A DNA stretch of 64,000 bases from Mycolicibacterium peregrinum (GCF_002102345.1 NZ_LQPP01000026.1:1-64000), one strand, 5' to 3'; positions 1 to 8,961 are shown, counted from the stretch's first letter. The notes: generated by a model from the letters alone, not told the origin. Program-made: numbers and translations.

Positions 1-213
1 AGCCTCGGCCACCAACCGGTCCACCAGAGCCGCGTCGGCGATATCGCCCTGCACCAACCGAACCCGATCGGCGACCGGCGCCAGAGACTCCTGGCTACCG
101 GCATAGGTCATCGCATCGAGCACCGTCACCGAGGTCGTCTGCGCTTCGCCGACAGCAAGACGCACAAAGTTCGCACCGATGAACCCGGCGCCGCCGGTGA
201 CCAGTAACCGCAT
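1..213 (-). CDS. rmlB: dTDP-glucose 4,6-dehydratase RmlB, N-terminal part (runs off the left edge)
   Basis: Only the first 71 codons are inside the window. They start with MRLLVTGGAGFIGANFVR, the Rossmann TGGAGFIG motif of extended short-chain dehydrogenases that bind NAD, followed by the VLDAMTYAG and VQGDIAD stretches typical of sugar-nucleotide dehydratases. RmlB converts dTDP-glucose to dTDP-4-keto-6-deoxyglucose in the cytoplasm, on the way to dTDP-rhamnose for the mycobacterial cell-wall linker. The assignment as rmlB rests partly on position: in M. tuberculosis rmlB lies next to an Rv3463-type luciferase-like gene and infA, as here. Another NAD-dependent epimerase/dehydratase is possible because the rest is missing. 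Confidence 0.8.
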   Translation of the reverse strand, partial: MRLLVTGGAGFIGANFVRLAVGEAQTTSVTVLDAMTYAGSQESLAPVADRVRLVQGDIADAALVDRLVAEA

Positions 214-272
214 GCGCCAACCCTATCGGGCGGTGTCGTCATATCCGCACGATCGTCGGCCCGGACTGTGCG

Positions 273-1124
273 CTACCCCTTCAGGCCGAGCGGGCCGGCC
301 AATTCGGTCAACGTCGGGATCAGCTTGTCCGGACCGCCGAGAACCTGGATCGCGACGTGATCGGCACCGTTGGCGACGTGCTGTTGCAGGCGCGCGGCAA
401 TGTCACCGGCGGTTCCGTGCGCGACGACCGCGTCGATCAGCTTGTCGCTACCCGGCTTGGCGATGTCGTCTTCGGTGAAACCCAACCGGCGCCAGTTGTT
501 GAGGTAGTTGCTCAGGTTCAGATAGAAGTCGACCGTCTTGCGTCCGATCTCGCGGGCTGCCGCGCTGTCGGTGCTCAGCACCACCTTGTGCTCAGGCGCC
601 AGGAACACCGACTCACCCAGCACGTCACGGGCGTGCGCGGTGTGCTCGGGTGTCGTGAGGTACGGGTGTGCGCCGGCGCTGCGACGTGCCGACAGCTTCA
701 GCACCTTGTCACCCAGCGCCGCGATCACCAGCCGACTCGTCGGTACCTTGGCCGCATCCAGTGCGTCGAGGTACTCCACCAACGCGTCGTAGGGCTTGCG
801 GTATTCGTCGGTGTGCTCGGGATGCCCCACCCCGACCCCGAGCAGGAACCGGCCCGGATACGCGGCCTCGATGCGGTGGAACGATTCGGCGACCGCCGCG
901 GCGTCAGCCGTCCAGATGTTGACGATGCCGGTGGCCAACTGCAGCGTCTGCGTGCGTTCCAGGATGGGTTCGGCGAATGACAGGTCGGCGGCCGGCGAAC
1001 CGCCGACCCACAGGGCGCCGTACCCGAGCTTCTCGATCTCGACGGCCTGCTCGGGTTGCACCGCCCCGAACGTCCATACGCCGTAGCGGCCCAGATCCGG
1101 CTTGAGTGAGAGCGATTCGGTCAT
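273..1124 (-). CDS. LLM-class (luciferase-like) F420-dependent oxidoreductase, Rv3463-type
   Basis: A 283-residue luciferase-like monooxygenase-fold protein. Family features are GYGALWVGGSP near the N-terminus, the LQLATGIVNIW core strand, and RFLLGVGVGHPE, the usual cofactor-site segment of F420-binding LLM proteins. The substrate is unknown. The ATG at 1124 is preceded by AAGGACG at a normal distance. It lies 25 bp downstream of a second, clearly homologous LLM gene and 59 bp upstream of the rmlB start, so the three may be co-transcribed. Position and length (about 285 aa) match Rv3463 of M. tuberculosis. F420 rather than FMN is inferred from the mycobacterial family, not proven by the sequence. 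Confidence 0.85.
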   Translation of the reverse strand: MTESLSLKPDLGRYGVWTFGAVQPEQAVEIEKLGYGALWVGGSPAADLSFAEPILERTQTLQLATGIVNIWTADAAAVAESFHRIEAAYPGRFLLGVGVGHPEHTDEYRKPYDALVEYLDALDAAKVPTSRLVIAALGDKVLKLSARRSAGAHPYLTTPEHTAHARDVLGESVFLAPEHKVVLSTDSAAAREIGRKTVDFYLNLSNYLNNWRRLGFTEDDIAKPGSDKLIDAVVAHGTAGDIAARLQQHVANGADHVAIQVLGGPDKLIPTLTELAGPLGLKG

Positions 1125-1149
1125 TCTGAGCGTCCTTTTCTCTGGTCCT

Positions 1150-2013
1150 CTAGGCCAGGCCGAGCGGCCCGGCGAGTTCGGCCAGTGCCGGCACCAGTTT
1201 GTCCGGTGACGTCAACACTTGCACAGGTACGTGGTCGGCGCCCGCATCACGGTGCTGCCGCAGCCGGGCGGCCACGTCCTCCACCGTGCCATGCGCGACG
1301 ACCGCGTCGATGAACCGGTCACTGCCCGGCTTGGCCAGATCCTCGTCGGTGAACCCGAGCCGTTTGAAGTTGTTGAGGTAGTTGGACAGACCGAGGTAGA
1401 TGTCGAGCGCCTTGCGGCCGACGGCGCGTGCCTTGTCCTGATCGGTGGTCAGCACCACCTTGTGCTCGGGGGCCAGAAACGCTGCGGGCCCGATCAACTC
1501 GCGGGCCGTCGCGGTGTGTTGCGGGGTGGTCAGGTACGGGTGCGCCCCGGCGGAACGGGCCGCCGACAGTTGCAGCACCTTGGGACCGAGCGCGGCGACC
1601 ACGCGGCGGTGCCGCGGCACGCCGTACTCATCGAGCTTGTCCAGATAATCGGTGAGCGCGTCGAGCGGTTTGCGGTATTCGCCGATCGCCTCACGGTGCC
1701 CGACGCCGATGCCAAGCAGGAACCGGCCCGGATAGGCCGCCTCGATGCGGTGGAAAGATCCTGCCACTGCCTCGGCGTCGGCTGACCAGATGTTCACGAT
1801 GCCGGTGGCCAGCTGCAACGTGGTGGTGGCGGCCAGGATCGGATCGATCCACTCCAGCTCGGCCGGTGGCGATCCACCGGCCCAGATCGCGCCGTAGCCC
1901 AGCGCCTCGATGTCCCGCAACTGCTCAGGCGACAGCTGCTGGAACTGCGAGTAATGGCCGAACGCGCCGAACGTGCCGAGATCGGGCTTGGCGCCCGCCG
2001 TGGTCTGGGTCAT
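1150..2013 (-). CDS. LLM-class F420-dependent oxidoreductase, tandem paralogue
   Basis: A 287-residue protein that aligns along its whole length with the next gene downstream: GYGAIWAGGSPPAE, LQLATGIVNIWSAD, RFLLGIGVGHRE, SAGAHPYLTTP and LSNYLNN all have counterparts there. The pair is therefore a tandem duplication. The start was set at the ATG at 2013 (MTQTTAGAKPDLG), where similarity with the paralogue begins; the frame stays open upstream but that part overlaps the end of the histidine kinase gene's region and has no family similarity. The first 12 residues differ between copies, and the FGHYSQFQQ segment is unique to this one. Substrate unknown. Confidence 0.83.
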   Translation of the reverse strand: MTQTTAGAKPDLGTFGAFGHYSQFQQLSPEQLRDIEALGYGAIWAGGSPPAELEWIDPILAATTTLQLATGIVNIWSADAEAVAGSFHRIEAAYPGRFLLGIGVGHREAIGEYRKPLDALTDYLDKLDEYGVPRHRRVVAALGPKVLQLSAARSAGAHPYLTTPQHTATARELIGPAAFLAPEHKVVLTTDQDKARAVGRKALDIYLGLSNYLNNFKRLGFTDEDLAKPGSDRFIDAVVAHGTVEDVAARLRQHRDAGADHVPVQVLTSPDKLVPALAELAGPLGLA

Positions 2014-2089
2014 GACCCTCTCAACCGGGGCGTGTGCAGGGGCTATTCCTGGCGAATCACGCTGATTCTGGATCTGGCCGGGCCGGGCG

Positions 2090-3577
2090 CTACTCCGACG
2101 CCTCTGCGTCGGCGGCCTGCGTCTCGGGCGCGGGAGCCTGCAGGGGCAGCAACACGATGAAGCGGGTGTCGCCGGGTTTGGACTGCACCCGAAGATCCCC
2201 GTGGTGCTTTTCCACCACGATGCGCCACGCCAGATCCAGGCCAAGGCCGGTGCCCTCGCCGAACGGCTTGGTGGTGAAGAACGGCGTGAAGATCCGGTTG
2301 ATGTCCTCGGCGGGGATGCCCGGGCCGTCGTCGCAGATCTCCACCCGGATCATCTCGTCGGTCTCCCGGCAGGTGCGCAGGGTCAGCGTGCCGTGGCCGT
2401 CCATCGCCTGGATGGCGTTGTCGATGATGTTGGTCCAGACCTGATTGAGATCACCTGGGTAGCAATGCAATTCGGGTAGTGACTTGTCCAGGTCCTTGCA
2501 CAGGCTGACCGACTTGTCCTTGCCGATCTTGTCGCCGAACATCATCAGCGTGCTGCGCAGCAGTTCGTGGACGTCGGCGCTCTGGTAGTCGCCGCGGTCC
2601 ATCTGCGAGTACTGCTTGGCGCCGGCAAGCAACGCCGAGATCCGCCGGCTCGCCTCGGCGATCTCGTTCATCCGCAGCTCGGTGTCGATCGTGTACTTCA
2701 GCCAGCCCAGGGCCGCCTGCAGGGTTGCCGACGCCTCGCCGTCCTTGAGCGCGTCGTCGACGGAGGCCGAGATGCGTTCCAGCCAGTCGATGTCGAGACC
2801 GGCCTCGACGAAGGTCGGGGCGTAATCCCACGCGGACACGATGTCGTGATCCTCGAGCCAGTCGCCCATCTCGTCCTCGCGGTCGGACGTCTCCAGCGCG
2901 GTGAGCTCCAGCCCCTTGTGCTTAGCGACCTGCTCGGCGACTTCGTCCTGGATCGTCACCAGCATCCGCAACGCCTGCGGGGTGAACTGGCCGTCGGCCA
3001 GCATCGCCAGCTTGTGCCGCATCTTGCCGACGCCCTCGCGCAGGTCGGCCACGGCACGGGCGGTGGCCGCCGCGGGATTGTTGAGCTGGTGGGTGAGGCC
3101 CGCGGTGATATTGCCGAGAGCCAGCAGCTTCTCGCGCTGACCGATGATCTGGCTCTGGCGCCTGCCGCCGACCTTGTGACCCTCCAGCAGGTGCACGGCC
3201 ATCGGGAACTGGGACTGCATGAACCCGGCGAACGCGTTGGCGTCCAGCACGAACACCCGCGACGGTTTCGTCAGGCGCACCGACGCCTCGTAGATGTGCT
3301 CTTCACCGGGGATGTAGGCCGACCAGGCGCCGAAGTACACGCCGCGCATCGAGGTGCGGTTGGTCTGGATGTCGACTCCGCCGGAGCGCTTCGACATCAC
3401 CAGCTCGCCGTCGAGCATCACGTAGAAGCATGTCGCCGGATCGCCCTCGGTGACGATGGGTCCGGCCGGAAACCTCTCGATGCTGCCGGCCTGACACAAC
3501 GTATCGAGTTGCGCGTCGGACAGGTGCTCGAACAGGAACAGCGTCCGTAGCTCGTCCCGCACGCACGTCTCGCCCAT
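2090..3577 (-). CDS. Sensor histidine kinase with N-terminal cyclic-nucleotide-binding-type domain
   Basis: A 495-residue cytoplasmic sensor kinase with no membrane segments. Residues about 10-135 look like a Crp/cNMP-binding beta-roll (FLFEHLSDAQLDTL, IVTEGDPATCFYVMLDGEL). The dimerisation/phosphoacceptor segment is LGNITAGLTHQLNNPAAA, with His as the likely phosphorylation site. The ATPase domain has the N box (NIIDNAIQAM), G1 box (DDGPGIP), F box (FTPFFTTKP) and G2 box (GTGLGLDL). AAGGAG lies about 9 bp before the ATG. It lies just downstream of and on the same strand as a protein with a receiver domain, its probable partner. Which ligand the N-terminal domain binds cannot be read from the sequence. 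Confidence 0.88.
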   Translation of the reverse strand: MGETCVRDELRTLFLFEHLSDAQLDTLCQAGSIERFPAGPIVTEGDPATCFYVMLDGELVMSKRSGGVDIQTNRTSMRGVYFGAWSAYIPGEEHIYEASVRLTKPSRVFVLDANAFAGFMQSQFPMAVHLLEGHKVGGRRQSQIIGQREKLLALGNITAGLTHQLNNPAAATARAVADLREGVGKMRHKLAMLADGQFTPQALRMLVTIQDEVAEQVAKHKGLELTALETSDREDEMGDWLEDHDIVSAWDYAPTFVEAGLDIDWLERISASVDDALKDGEASATLQAALGWLKYTIDTELRMNEIAEASRRISALLAGAKQYSQMDRGDYQSADVHELLRSTLMMFGDKIGKDKSVSLCKDLDKSLPELHCYPGDLNQVWTNIIDNAIQAMDGHGTLTLRTCRETDEMIRVEICDDGPGIPAEDINRIFTPFFTTKPFGEGTGLGLDLAWRIVVEKHHGDLRVQSKPGDTRFIVLLPLQAPAPETQAADAEASE

Positions 3578-3616
3578 CTTCAGCTGCTCCTTACGCCACG
3601 CCGGCGGTGCCGGTCA

Positions 3617-5308
3617 TCATGCTTCGGCCAGGTACCGGTGTACGAGCATCACAGCCATCGACCCTTCGCCGACGGCCGCAGCCACCCGTTTGGCGGACTC
3701 GGCACGCACATCTCCTGCAACAAACACACCGGGCACACTTGTTTCCAGGTGGTGCGGCGGACGTTCCAGGGTCCAGCCGCACACGTCGCGCAGATCCGGC
3801 CCGGCCAGGATGAACCCGTGGTCGTCGCGGGCCACCACCCCGTCGAGCCAGTCGGTGCGAGGGGTGGCGCCGATGAAGCAGCACAGGCGCGAAGCGCGCA
3901 CCTCCTCGTGCTCCCCGGACTGCCGGTTCACCAGCTCCAGCCCCACGAGGTGATCGTCCTCACCGACGGCACCGACCACTTCGGTGCAGGTACGCACGAA
4001 GATGTTGGGTGTCTGTTCGATCTGCTGGATCAGGTAGTACGACATCGACGCTTCCAGAGACGGGCCGCGCACCAGCAGCGTCACCGACTTGGCCTCCCGC
4101 GACATGAACATCGCGGCCTGGCCGGCCGAGTTTGCGCCGCCGACGATGTACACGTCCTCGCCGCGGCATTCCGAGGCGTCCGACACCGAGGCGCCGTAGT
4201 AGACGCCACGGCCGACGAAGTTGTTGGGGTTGTCGGGATCGGCGAAGCATCCCGGCACCGGAAGCTGCCGGTACTCGACCCCGGTGGCCAGGATGACCGC
4301 CCGGGCGCCGATGGTCTCGCCGTCGGCGAAGGTGATGGTGCGGGCCGCGCCGGCGATGTCGAGGGCGACGGCTTCGCGGGTGGTGATCACCTCGGCGCCG
4401 AACCGCTCGGCCTGCCTGCGGGCCGAGGTGGCCAGTTCGGCCCCCGACACCCCGGTCGGGAAGCCCAGGTAGTTCTCGATCCGCGAGCTGCGGCCGGCCT
4501 GCCCGCCGGTGGTGGTGCCCTCGATCAGCACGGTCTTGAGACCCTCGGAGGCTCCGTACACCGCGGCGGCCAGACCTGCCGGGCCGCCGCCGATCACCGC
4601 GAGGTCGTACATGGTCAGCGACGGAGTGGTCGACAACCCGAGCATGTCGGCGAGCTCGCCGTCGCTGGGTTCGACGAGCGTCTCGCCGCCCTCGGTGATC
4701 ACCACGGGCAGCTGCAGACCGTCGAGGCCCGCCGCATCCAGGAGTTGGCGACCGACGGGCTCGTCGGTGGTGAAGGCCCGGAACGTGTGCTGGTTGCGGG
4801 CCAGGAACTGGCGCACCTCCCAGGACCGCGAACTCCACTGGTGTCCGATCACCTTGGTGTGCGGGATGGCCCGGTCGCCGACGGCGTGCCAGGCCTCCAG
4901 CAGGCCGTCGACCACCGGGTAGAGCTTCTCCTCGGGCGGATCCCACGGCTTGAGCAGATAATGGTCCAGGTCGACCACGTTGATGGCGTCGATGGCCGCG
5001 GTCGTGTCGGCATATGCCGTCAACAGCACGCGCCGGGCCATCGGGTAGAGGTCCATCGCCGATTCGAGGAACTCGATGCCGCTCATCTGCGGCATCCGGT
5101 AGTCGGCGACGAACACCGCGACGGTGTCGCCGCGCAGCTTCAATTCGTTGAGGGTTTCCAAGGCGTCCGGGCCGGATTCGGCGCGGACGATCCGGTAACG
5201 CTCGCCGTAGTGGCGGCGCAGGTCGCGGGCAACGGCGCGCGAGACCGCGGGATCGTCATCCACGGTCAGGATTACGGGTTTACGGGGCTGGGAGGCGGGG
5301 CCAGTCAT
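3617..5308 (-). CDS. Response-regulator receiver fused to glutaredoxin-like and thioredoxin-reductase-like flavoprotein domains
   Basis: A 563-residue three-part fusion. Residues about 10-130 form a CheY-type receiver with acidic pocket VDDD, phosphoacceptor Asp in FVADYRMP and conserved LKPW. Residues about 150-230 resemble a glutaredoxin/thioredoxin fold, but the redox pair is replaced (WSSRSWEVRQFL). From about 235 onward it is a thioredoxin-reductase-like FAD/NAD(P)H domain: VIGGGPAGLAAA, GGQAG, ILATGVEYR, VGGANSAGQAA and VAGDVR. The TrxR CxxC is replaced by YYGASVS. The start was set at ATG 5308; the TTG at 5317 is an alternative. There is no clear Shine-Dalgarno, so it may be leaderless. 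The partner is probably the downstream kinase. Its reaction is unknown. Confidence 0.86.
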   Translation of the reverse strand: MTGPASQPRKPVILTVDDDPAVSRAVARDLRRHYGERYRIVRAESGPDALETLNELKLRGDTVAVFVADYRMPQMSGIEFLESAMDLYPMARRVLLTAYADTTAAIDAINVVDLDHYLLKPWDPPEEKLYPVVDGLLEAWHAVGDRAIPHTKVIGHQWSSRSWEVRQFLARNQHTFRAFTTDEPVGRQLLDAAGLDGLQLPVVITEGGETLVEPSDGELADMLGLSTTPSLTMYDLAVIGGGPAGLAAAVYGASEGLKTVLIEGTTTGGQAGRSSRIENYLGFPTGVSGAELATSARRQAERFGAEVITTREAVALDIAGAARTITFADGETIGARAVILATGVEYRQLPVPGCFADPDNPNNFVGRGVYYGASVSDASECRGEDVYIVGGANSAGQAAMFMSREAKSVTLLVRGPSLEASMSYYLIQQIEQTPNIFVRTCTEVVGAVGEDDHLVGLELVNRQSGEHEEVRASRLCCFIGATPRTDWLDGVVARDDHGFILAGPDLRDVCGWTLERPPHHLETSVPGVFVAGDVRAESAKRVAAAVGEGSMAVMLVHRYLAEA

Positions 5309-5554
5309 CGCTATCAATTATGCGCCGCCGGTCCAGCGGATATCGGGCCAGGTCGTTACCTTCTTCACAGATCAACCGGCCGGATTTCCCGCCGTGGCCG
5401 TCCGCGCGGCGTAAGCCCGTTGCGGCAGGGAGCCGAGCACTGCGGCAAACCCGCTCATCGCGTGTGGCGGCCGGGCGTGCGACCGCCGATTGTTTCAGCG
5501 GCCCAGCACATCCCGGCCGACCCTAGAATCCCGACCGCAGAGGCCGGTTGATCA

Positions 5555-7069
5555 TCAGTTGTCGGCGGGTTGCCCGTCTCGATTGAGCATGGCGGCCACG
5601 TCGATGCCCGAGGCCTTGAGCGACTCCAGGATGTTGGCCACCGCCAGCGGGCTGATGCCGAGCAGGCCGCCCACGGCGCCCTGGGTGTCGCTTGCCCCGC
5701 CGATAATCGACAACCGGTCGATCTCGGCCAGCGGCGCGGCCGCGGCCTCGGTCGCCTTGACCACCGAGGCCAGCACGTCGGGAAGCATCAGCAGGCGCGC
5801 GGCCTCTGCCGTGTAGCCGTTGAGCGCCGCGGCGATCTCCTTCTTACCGTTGGCCTCGGCCAGCAGTTTGGCTTCGATACCGGCAGCCTCGGCCTGCTGC
5901 TCGACCCGCAGGGCGTCGGCCAGTTCCTTCTTACCGGCGGCCTCGGCGACGAGCTTGGCCTGCAGGCTGTCGGCCTCGGCCTGCTTTTCCACCCGAAGGG
6001 CGTCGGCGGCCGCCTTGCGGGCGTCGGCCTCGGCCTGCCCCTTGCGCCGCTCGGTCTCGGCCGCGGCCTCGGCGGCCAGGATCGAGGACTGGCGCTGGCC
6101 TTCGGCGATCGCCACATCGGCCTGCCGCTTCGCCTCGGCGGGCGCGATCACATCGGCCTGCAGAGCGGCCTGGGCCTGTTCGGCGCGACGCTGCTCCACC
6201 TCGATGCGGGCCTGCACCCGGGCCGCCTCGGCCTGCTCGATCGCGATGCCGACGTCCTTCTGGGCGCGGGCGTTGGCCAGCGGTCCGGCCTGGTCGGCCT
6301 GGGCGTTCTCGGCCTCGGTCTGCGCGCGCAGCCGCGCCAGTTCGACGTCGCGCTTCTGGTTGGCGGTGGCGATCGCGGTATCGGCCTCGGCCTGGGCGAT
6401 GGACCCCTCCTGGCGGGCCTTGGCCGACTGGATCTGGGCGTCGCGCTCGGCCTCGGCGGTGCCGACCGTGGCGTCCCGCTTGACCTCGGCGATGCGGCGC
6501 TGGCCGAGCGACTTCAGGTAGTCGTTGGCGTCGGAGATACCGGCGATCTTGAGGACGTCGACCTCCATGCCGATCCGGGCGAGGTCACCGCCGGCCTCCT
6601 CGACCACGCTGCGGGCCAGGCTGTCGCGGTTGGAGTTGAGGTCCTCGACGGTCATGGTCGCGGTGATGCCGCGCAGGCTGCCGGCCAGGATCTCGTTGAT
6701 CTGCCGCTGCAACTCGTTGAGGTCGGAGGTCAGGAAGCGCTGCACCGCGGTCTGCACGGCCTCGTCGGCCGAGCCGATGCGCACCAGCCCGACGGCTTCG
6801 ACGTTGACCGGCACACCGTTGTTGGACAGCGCGTTCTGCAGGTTGATGCTGACGTTGAACGGTTCCAGGCTCATGATGTCCACCCGTTCGATGCCGGGCA
6901 TCCGGAACCGGGCGCCGCCGCGGACCACCTTCGGCGTGCCGCGTCCGGTGAACACGGCCACCTCGTTGGGCGGCACCTTGATGTAGTTCTTCACGTAGAC
7001 CAACGGCAGCACCACCAGGATCAGGATCGCGGCGATGGCGACGAGGACGACGATGAGCAGCAGGGACAC
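5555..7069 (-). CDS. Flotillin-like SPFH/band-7 membrane protein
   Basis: A 504-residue protein with one N-terminal membrane segment (residues about 3-27, LLLIVVLVAIAAILILVVL), an SPFH/band-7 domain (about 28-200) and a very long Ala/Glu/Gln-rich coiled coil (about 200-430) with many AEA and QAEAD repeats, which is flotillin architecture. Two consecutive copies of a roughly 30-residue unit are seen (KAAADALRVEKQAEADSLQ and KELADALRVEQQAEAAGIE). The C-terminus is hydrophobic (GGLLGISPLAVANILESL). Flotillins scaffold membrane microdomains; what it organises here is unknown. It follows an NfeD-like gene on the same strand, the standard bacterial partner. Confidence 0.88.
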   Translation of the reverse strand: MSLLLIVVLVAIAAILILVVLPLVYVKNYIKVPPNEVAVFTGRGTPKVVRGGARFRMPGIERVDIMSLEPFNVSINLQNALSNNGVPVNVEAVGLVRIGSADEAVQTAVQRFLTSDLNELQRQINEILAGSLRGITATMTVEDLNSNRDSLARSVVEEAGGDLARIGMEVDVLKIAGISDANDYLKSLGQRRIAEVKRDATVGTAEAERDAQIQSAKARQEGSIAQAEADTAIATANQKRDVELARLRAQTEAENAQADQAGPLANARAQKDVGIAIEQAEAARVQARIEVEQRRAEQAQAALQADVIAPAEAKRQADVAIAEGQRQSSILAAEAAAETERRKGQAEADARKAAADALRVEKQAEADSLQAKLVAEAAGKKELADALRVEQQAEAAGIEAKLLAEANGKKEIAAALNGYTAEAARLLMLPDVLASVVKATEAAAAPLAEIDRLSIIGGASDTQGAVGGLLGISPLAVANILESLKASGIDVAAMLNRDGQPADN

Positions 7070-7127
7070 TGTGGTGCCTTTCTCGGTGGGGCAGTGCTCG
7101 GGTACAGCTCAGGCTTCTCAGAACCGT

Positions 7128-7622
7128 TCAGGTCTCTGGAACGGCGACGATATGGACGAAATCCGGATCGATATCGGCGATGTAGACGCGGGTCGCCTTG
7201 GGCAGCGCGTCGGCCTCGTCGCTCTTGGCGCGGGAGAACACCCGGTTGCCGTCGGCGTCGACGAAGGAGATCTCGCCCCAGCCACCCGGCGGGACTTCGA
7301 GGGTGACCGTGCCGAGCAGGCCCACATAGGACGACCGGCCCTTGTGCGAGTTGGACTGCTGGCGGCGCATGTAGGGCAACAGCAGGCCATTGAGGGCGAA
7401 CACCAGCACGACCGCGCAGGCCGCGGCCAGGGCCGCGGACCAGATGGGGCCCAGGCCCAGCCAGGTGCCGATCAGGCCGCCGGTGCCGGCGCCGAGTAGA
7501 GCGACCGACAGGCCGGTCAGGCTCAGGAAGGGCATGCCGTCGCCGTGCCCGACATCGGCGAGCAGCAGGGCGGCCAGTACGGCGATGCCGCCGACGACGA
7601 ACGCGGCCAGGTACACAGCCAT
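7128..7622 (-). CDS. NfeD-like membrane protein, partner of the flotillin
   Basis: About 164 residues with two or three membrane segments (YLAAFVVGGIAVLAALLL; LTGLSVALLGAGTGGLIGTWLGL; SAALAAACAVVLVFALNGLLL) and then a soluble C-terminal domain of OB-fold type (YVGLLGTVTLEVPPGGWGEISF...). This is the truncated NfeD plan. It lies 58 bp upstream of the flotillin gene on the same strand, and NfeD-flotillin pairs are widespread. The start is either ATG 7622 or the GTG immediately before it at 7625, which sits at better distance from GGAGA; the frame is open further upstream without family similarity. Function beyond membrane-domain organisation is unknown. Confidence 0.75.
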   Translation of the reverse strand: MAVYLAAFVVGGIAVLAALLLADVGHGDGMPFLSLTGLSVALLGAGTGGLIGTWLGLGPIWSAALAAACAVVLVFALNGLLLPYMRRQQSNSHKGRSSYVGLLGTVTLEVPPGGWGEISFVDADGNRVFSRAKSDEADALPKATRVYIADIDPDFVHIVAVPET

Positions 7623-7747
7623 CACGTGCTCGTGTCTCCATTCGCCGGTGCGCGGATCAGTCCGTACCATTCTCGCTTGATTCGTGGCTTCTCGGCGCAC
7701 CAATATTCGGGGCAGATCGAGGTCGCCGGAGCTGATCAGCCGTGATT

Positions 7748-7775
7748 TTGGTACTGGCCGTCGAGCGGGTATTGT
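7748..7775 (+). promoter_or_regulatory. Possible infA promoter in the 7623-7951 intergenic region
   Basis: The 330-base gap between the divergent NfeD-like gene and infA contains no convincing gene. A sigma-A-like pair TTGGTA (7748-7753) and TATTGT (7770-7775) with a 16-bp spacer faces infA and would leave a leader of about 170 nt. The match is imperfect. Confidence 0.3.
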
Positions 7776-7951
7776 GGACCAACGGTGCGACTATCGCGCC
7801 GACTTTTTGCGTGCCCCGTCTTGGAACTGCTGAATTTCTGCAACTTCGCCTCGATCCGGCTCACGTTTTGAAGTTGGTCGGTTGCAGCACCATGACGGGC
7901 TGCATTGAGACTGATGAAGCTACGAAACGAAAGCAAGGATCGCCGAAAAGT

Positions 7952-8173
7952 ATGGCCAAGAAAGACGGTGCCATCGAGGTCGAGGGTCGCGTGGTCGAGC
8001 CTCTGCCCAATGCGATGTTCCGCATTGAGCTGGAGAACGGACACAAGGTCTTGGCCCACATCAGCGGCAAGATGCGGCAGCACTACATCCGCATCCTGCC
8101 CGAGGACCGCGTAGTGGTGGAGCTCTCGCCCTACGACCTGTCCCGGGGCCGCATCGTGTACCGGTACAAGTGA
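7952..8173 (+). CDS. infA: Translation initiation factor IF-1
   Basis: A 73-residue S1/OB-fold protein starting [16 protein letters not shown] and containing [19 protein letters not shown] and the [11 protein letters not shown] tail, all invariant in bacterial IF-1. It binds the 30S A site during initiation together with IF-2 and IF-3. The ATG at 7952 gives the exact family length; the frame stays open upstream only as untranslated leader. It heads the plus-strand ribosomal cluster infA-rpmJ-rpsM-rpsK-rpsD-rpoA-rplQ. Confidence 0.98.
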
Positions 8174-8258
8174 CCCGATAGAAGCCCGACCAGTAACGAC
8201 GAGAACGGTGACGTGCGTATGCGCATGACACCAACAAGCCAGAAGGATCGAAACAGCC

Positions 8259-8372
8259 GTGAAGGTGAACCCGAGCGTCAAGCCCATCTGCGATAAGTGC
8301 AGGGTGATCCGCCGGCATGGGCGGGTCATGGTGATCTGCAGCGATCCCCGCCACAAGCAGCGGCAGGGTTAG
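8259..8372 (+). CDS. rpmJ: 50S ribosomal protein bL36
   Basis: A 37-residue protein starting at GTG 8259 ([14 protein letters not shown]) and ending HKQRQG before TAG. It is the zinc-ribbon (C+) form: Cys-x2-Cys (CDKC), a third Cys in VICSDPRH and the His four residues further on are all present. AAGGATC precedes the start. It lies 85 bp after infA, its standard position. A short hairpin (CTCCC-TTC-GGGAG) directly follows the stop codon. Confidence 0.97.
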
Positions 8373-8581
8373 TCAGGACTCCCTTCGGGAGCCTTGATCG
8401 ACCACGTTGGATCACAACACAACTGAATGATGAACTCCCAGCACCACTGAGCGGATACGCCGCTCATACGAGATGAGCACTCATCCACGTCCGGTACGGA
8501 GGCCGGACCCCGGAGAGCCCTTAGGGGCTGAAGGGAACGGGCTGGGACCAGACCTCCGCAGAAAAGAAGGAACACCGCCAC

Positions 8582-8956
8582 ATGGCACGCCTCGTGGGCG
8601 TCGATCTTCCGCGCGACAAGCGCATGGAGATCGCGCTGACCTACATTTTCGGCATCGGCCGTACCCGTTCGAACGAGATCCTCGCCGCAACGGGCATTGA
8701 CAAGAACATGCGCACGAAGGACCTGACCGACGATCAGGTGACCGTTCTGCGTGACTACATCGAAGGCAACCTCAAGGTTGAGGGTGACCTGCGCCGCGAG
8801 GTGCAGGCCGACATTCGCCGCAAGATCGAGATCGGCTGCTACCAGGGCCTGCGGCACCGCCGTGGTCTGCCCGTGCGTGGGCAGCGCACCAAGACCAACG
8901 CGCGTACCCGCAAGGGCCCCAAGCGCACCATCGCCGGCAAGAAGAAGGCTAGGTAA
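8582..8956 (+). CDS. rpsM: 30S ribosomal protein uS13
   Basis: A 124-residue protein with the S13 hallmarks [43 protein letters not shown] and a basic C-terminal tail ([13 protein letters not shown]). It sits in the 30S head, contacts S19 and forms intersubunit bridges. AAGAAGGAA precedes the ATG. The 209-base gap after rpmJ has no gene; it is GC-rich leader and could hold an additional promoter. Only 5 bases separate it from rpsK. Confidence 0.98.
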   Translation: MARLVGVDLPRDKRMEIALTYIFGIGRTRSNEILAATGIDKNMRTKDLTDDQVTVLRDYIEGNLKVEGDLRREVQADIRRKIEIGCYQGLRHRRGLPVRGQRTKTNARTRKGPKRTIAGKKKAR

Positions 8957-8961
8957 CCCCG

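Noticed and set aside
3638..7306. Long plus-strand open frames opposite the kinase, fusion protein and flotillin genes
   Set aside because: Arg/Gly/His-rich translations without family motifs, caused by high GC at third positions; the minus-strand frames contain complete domains.
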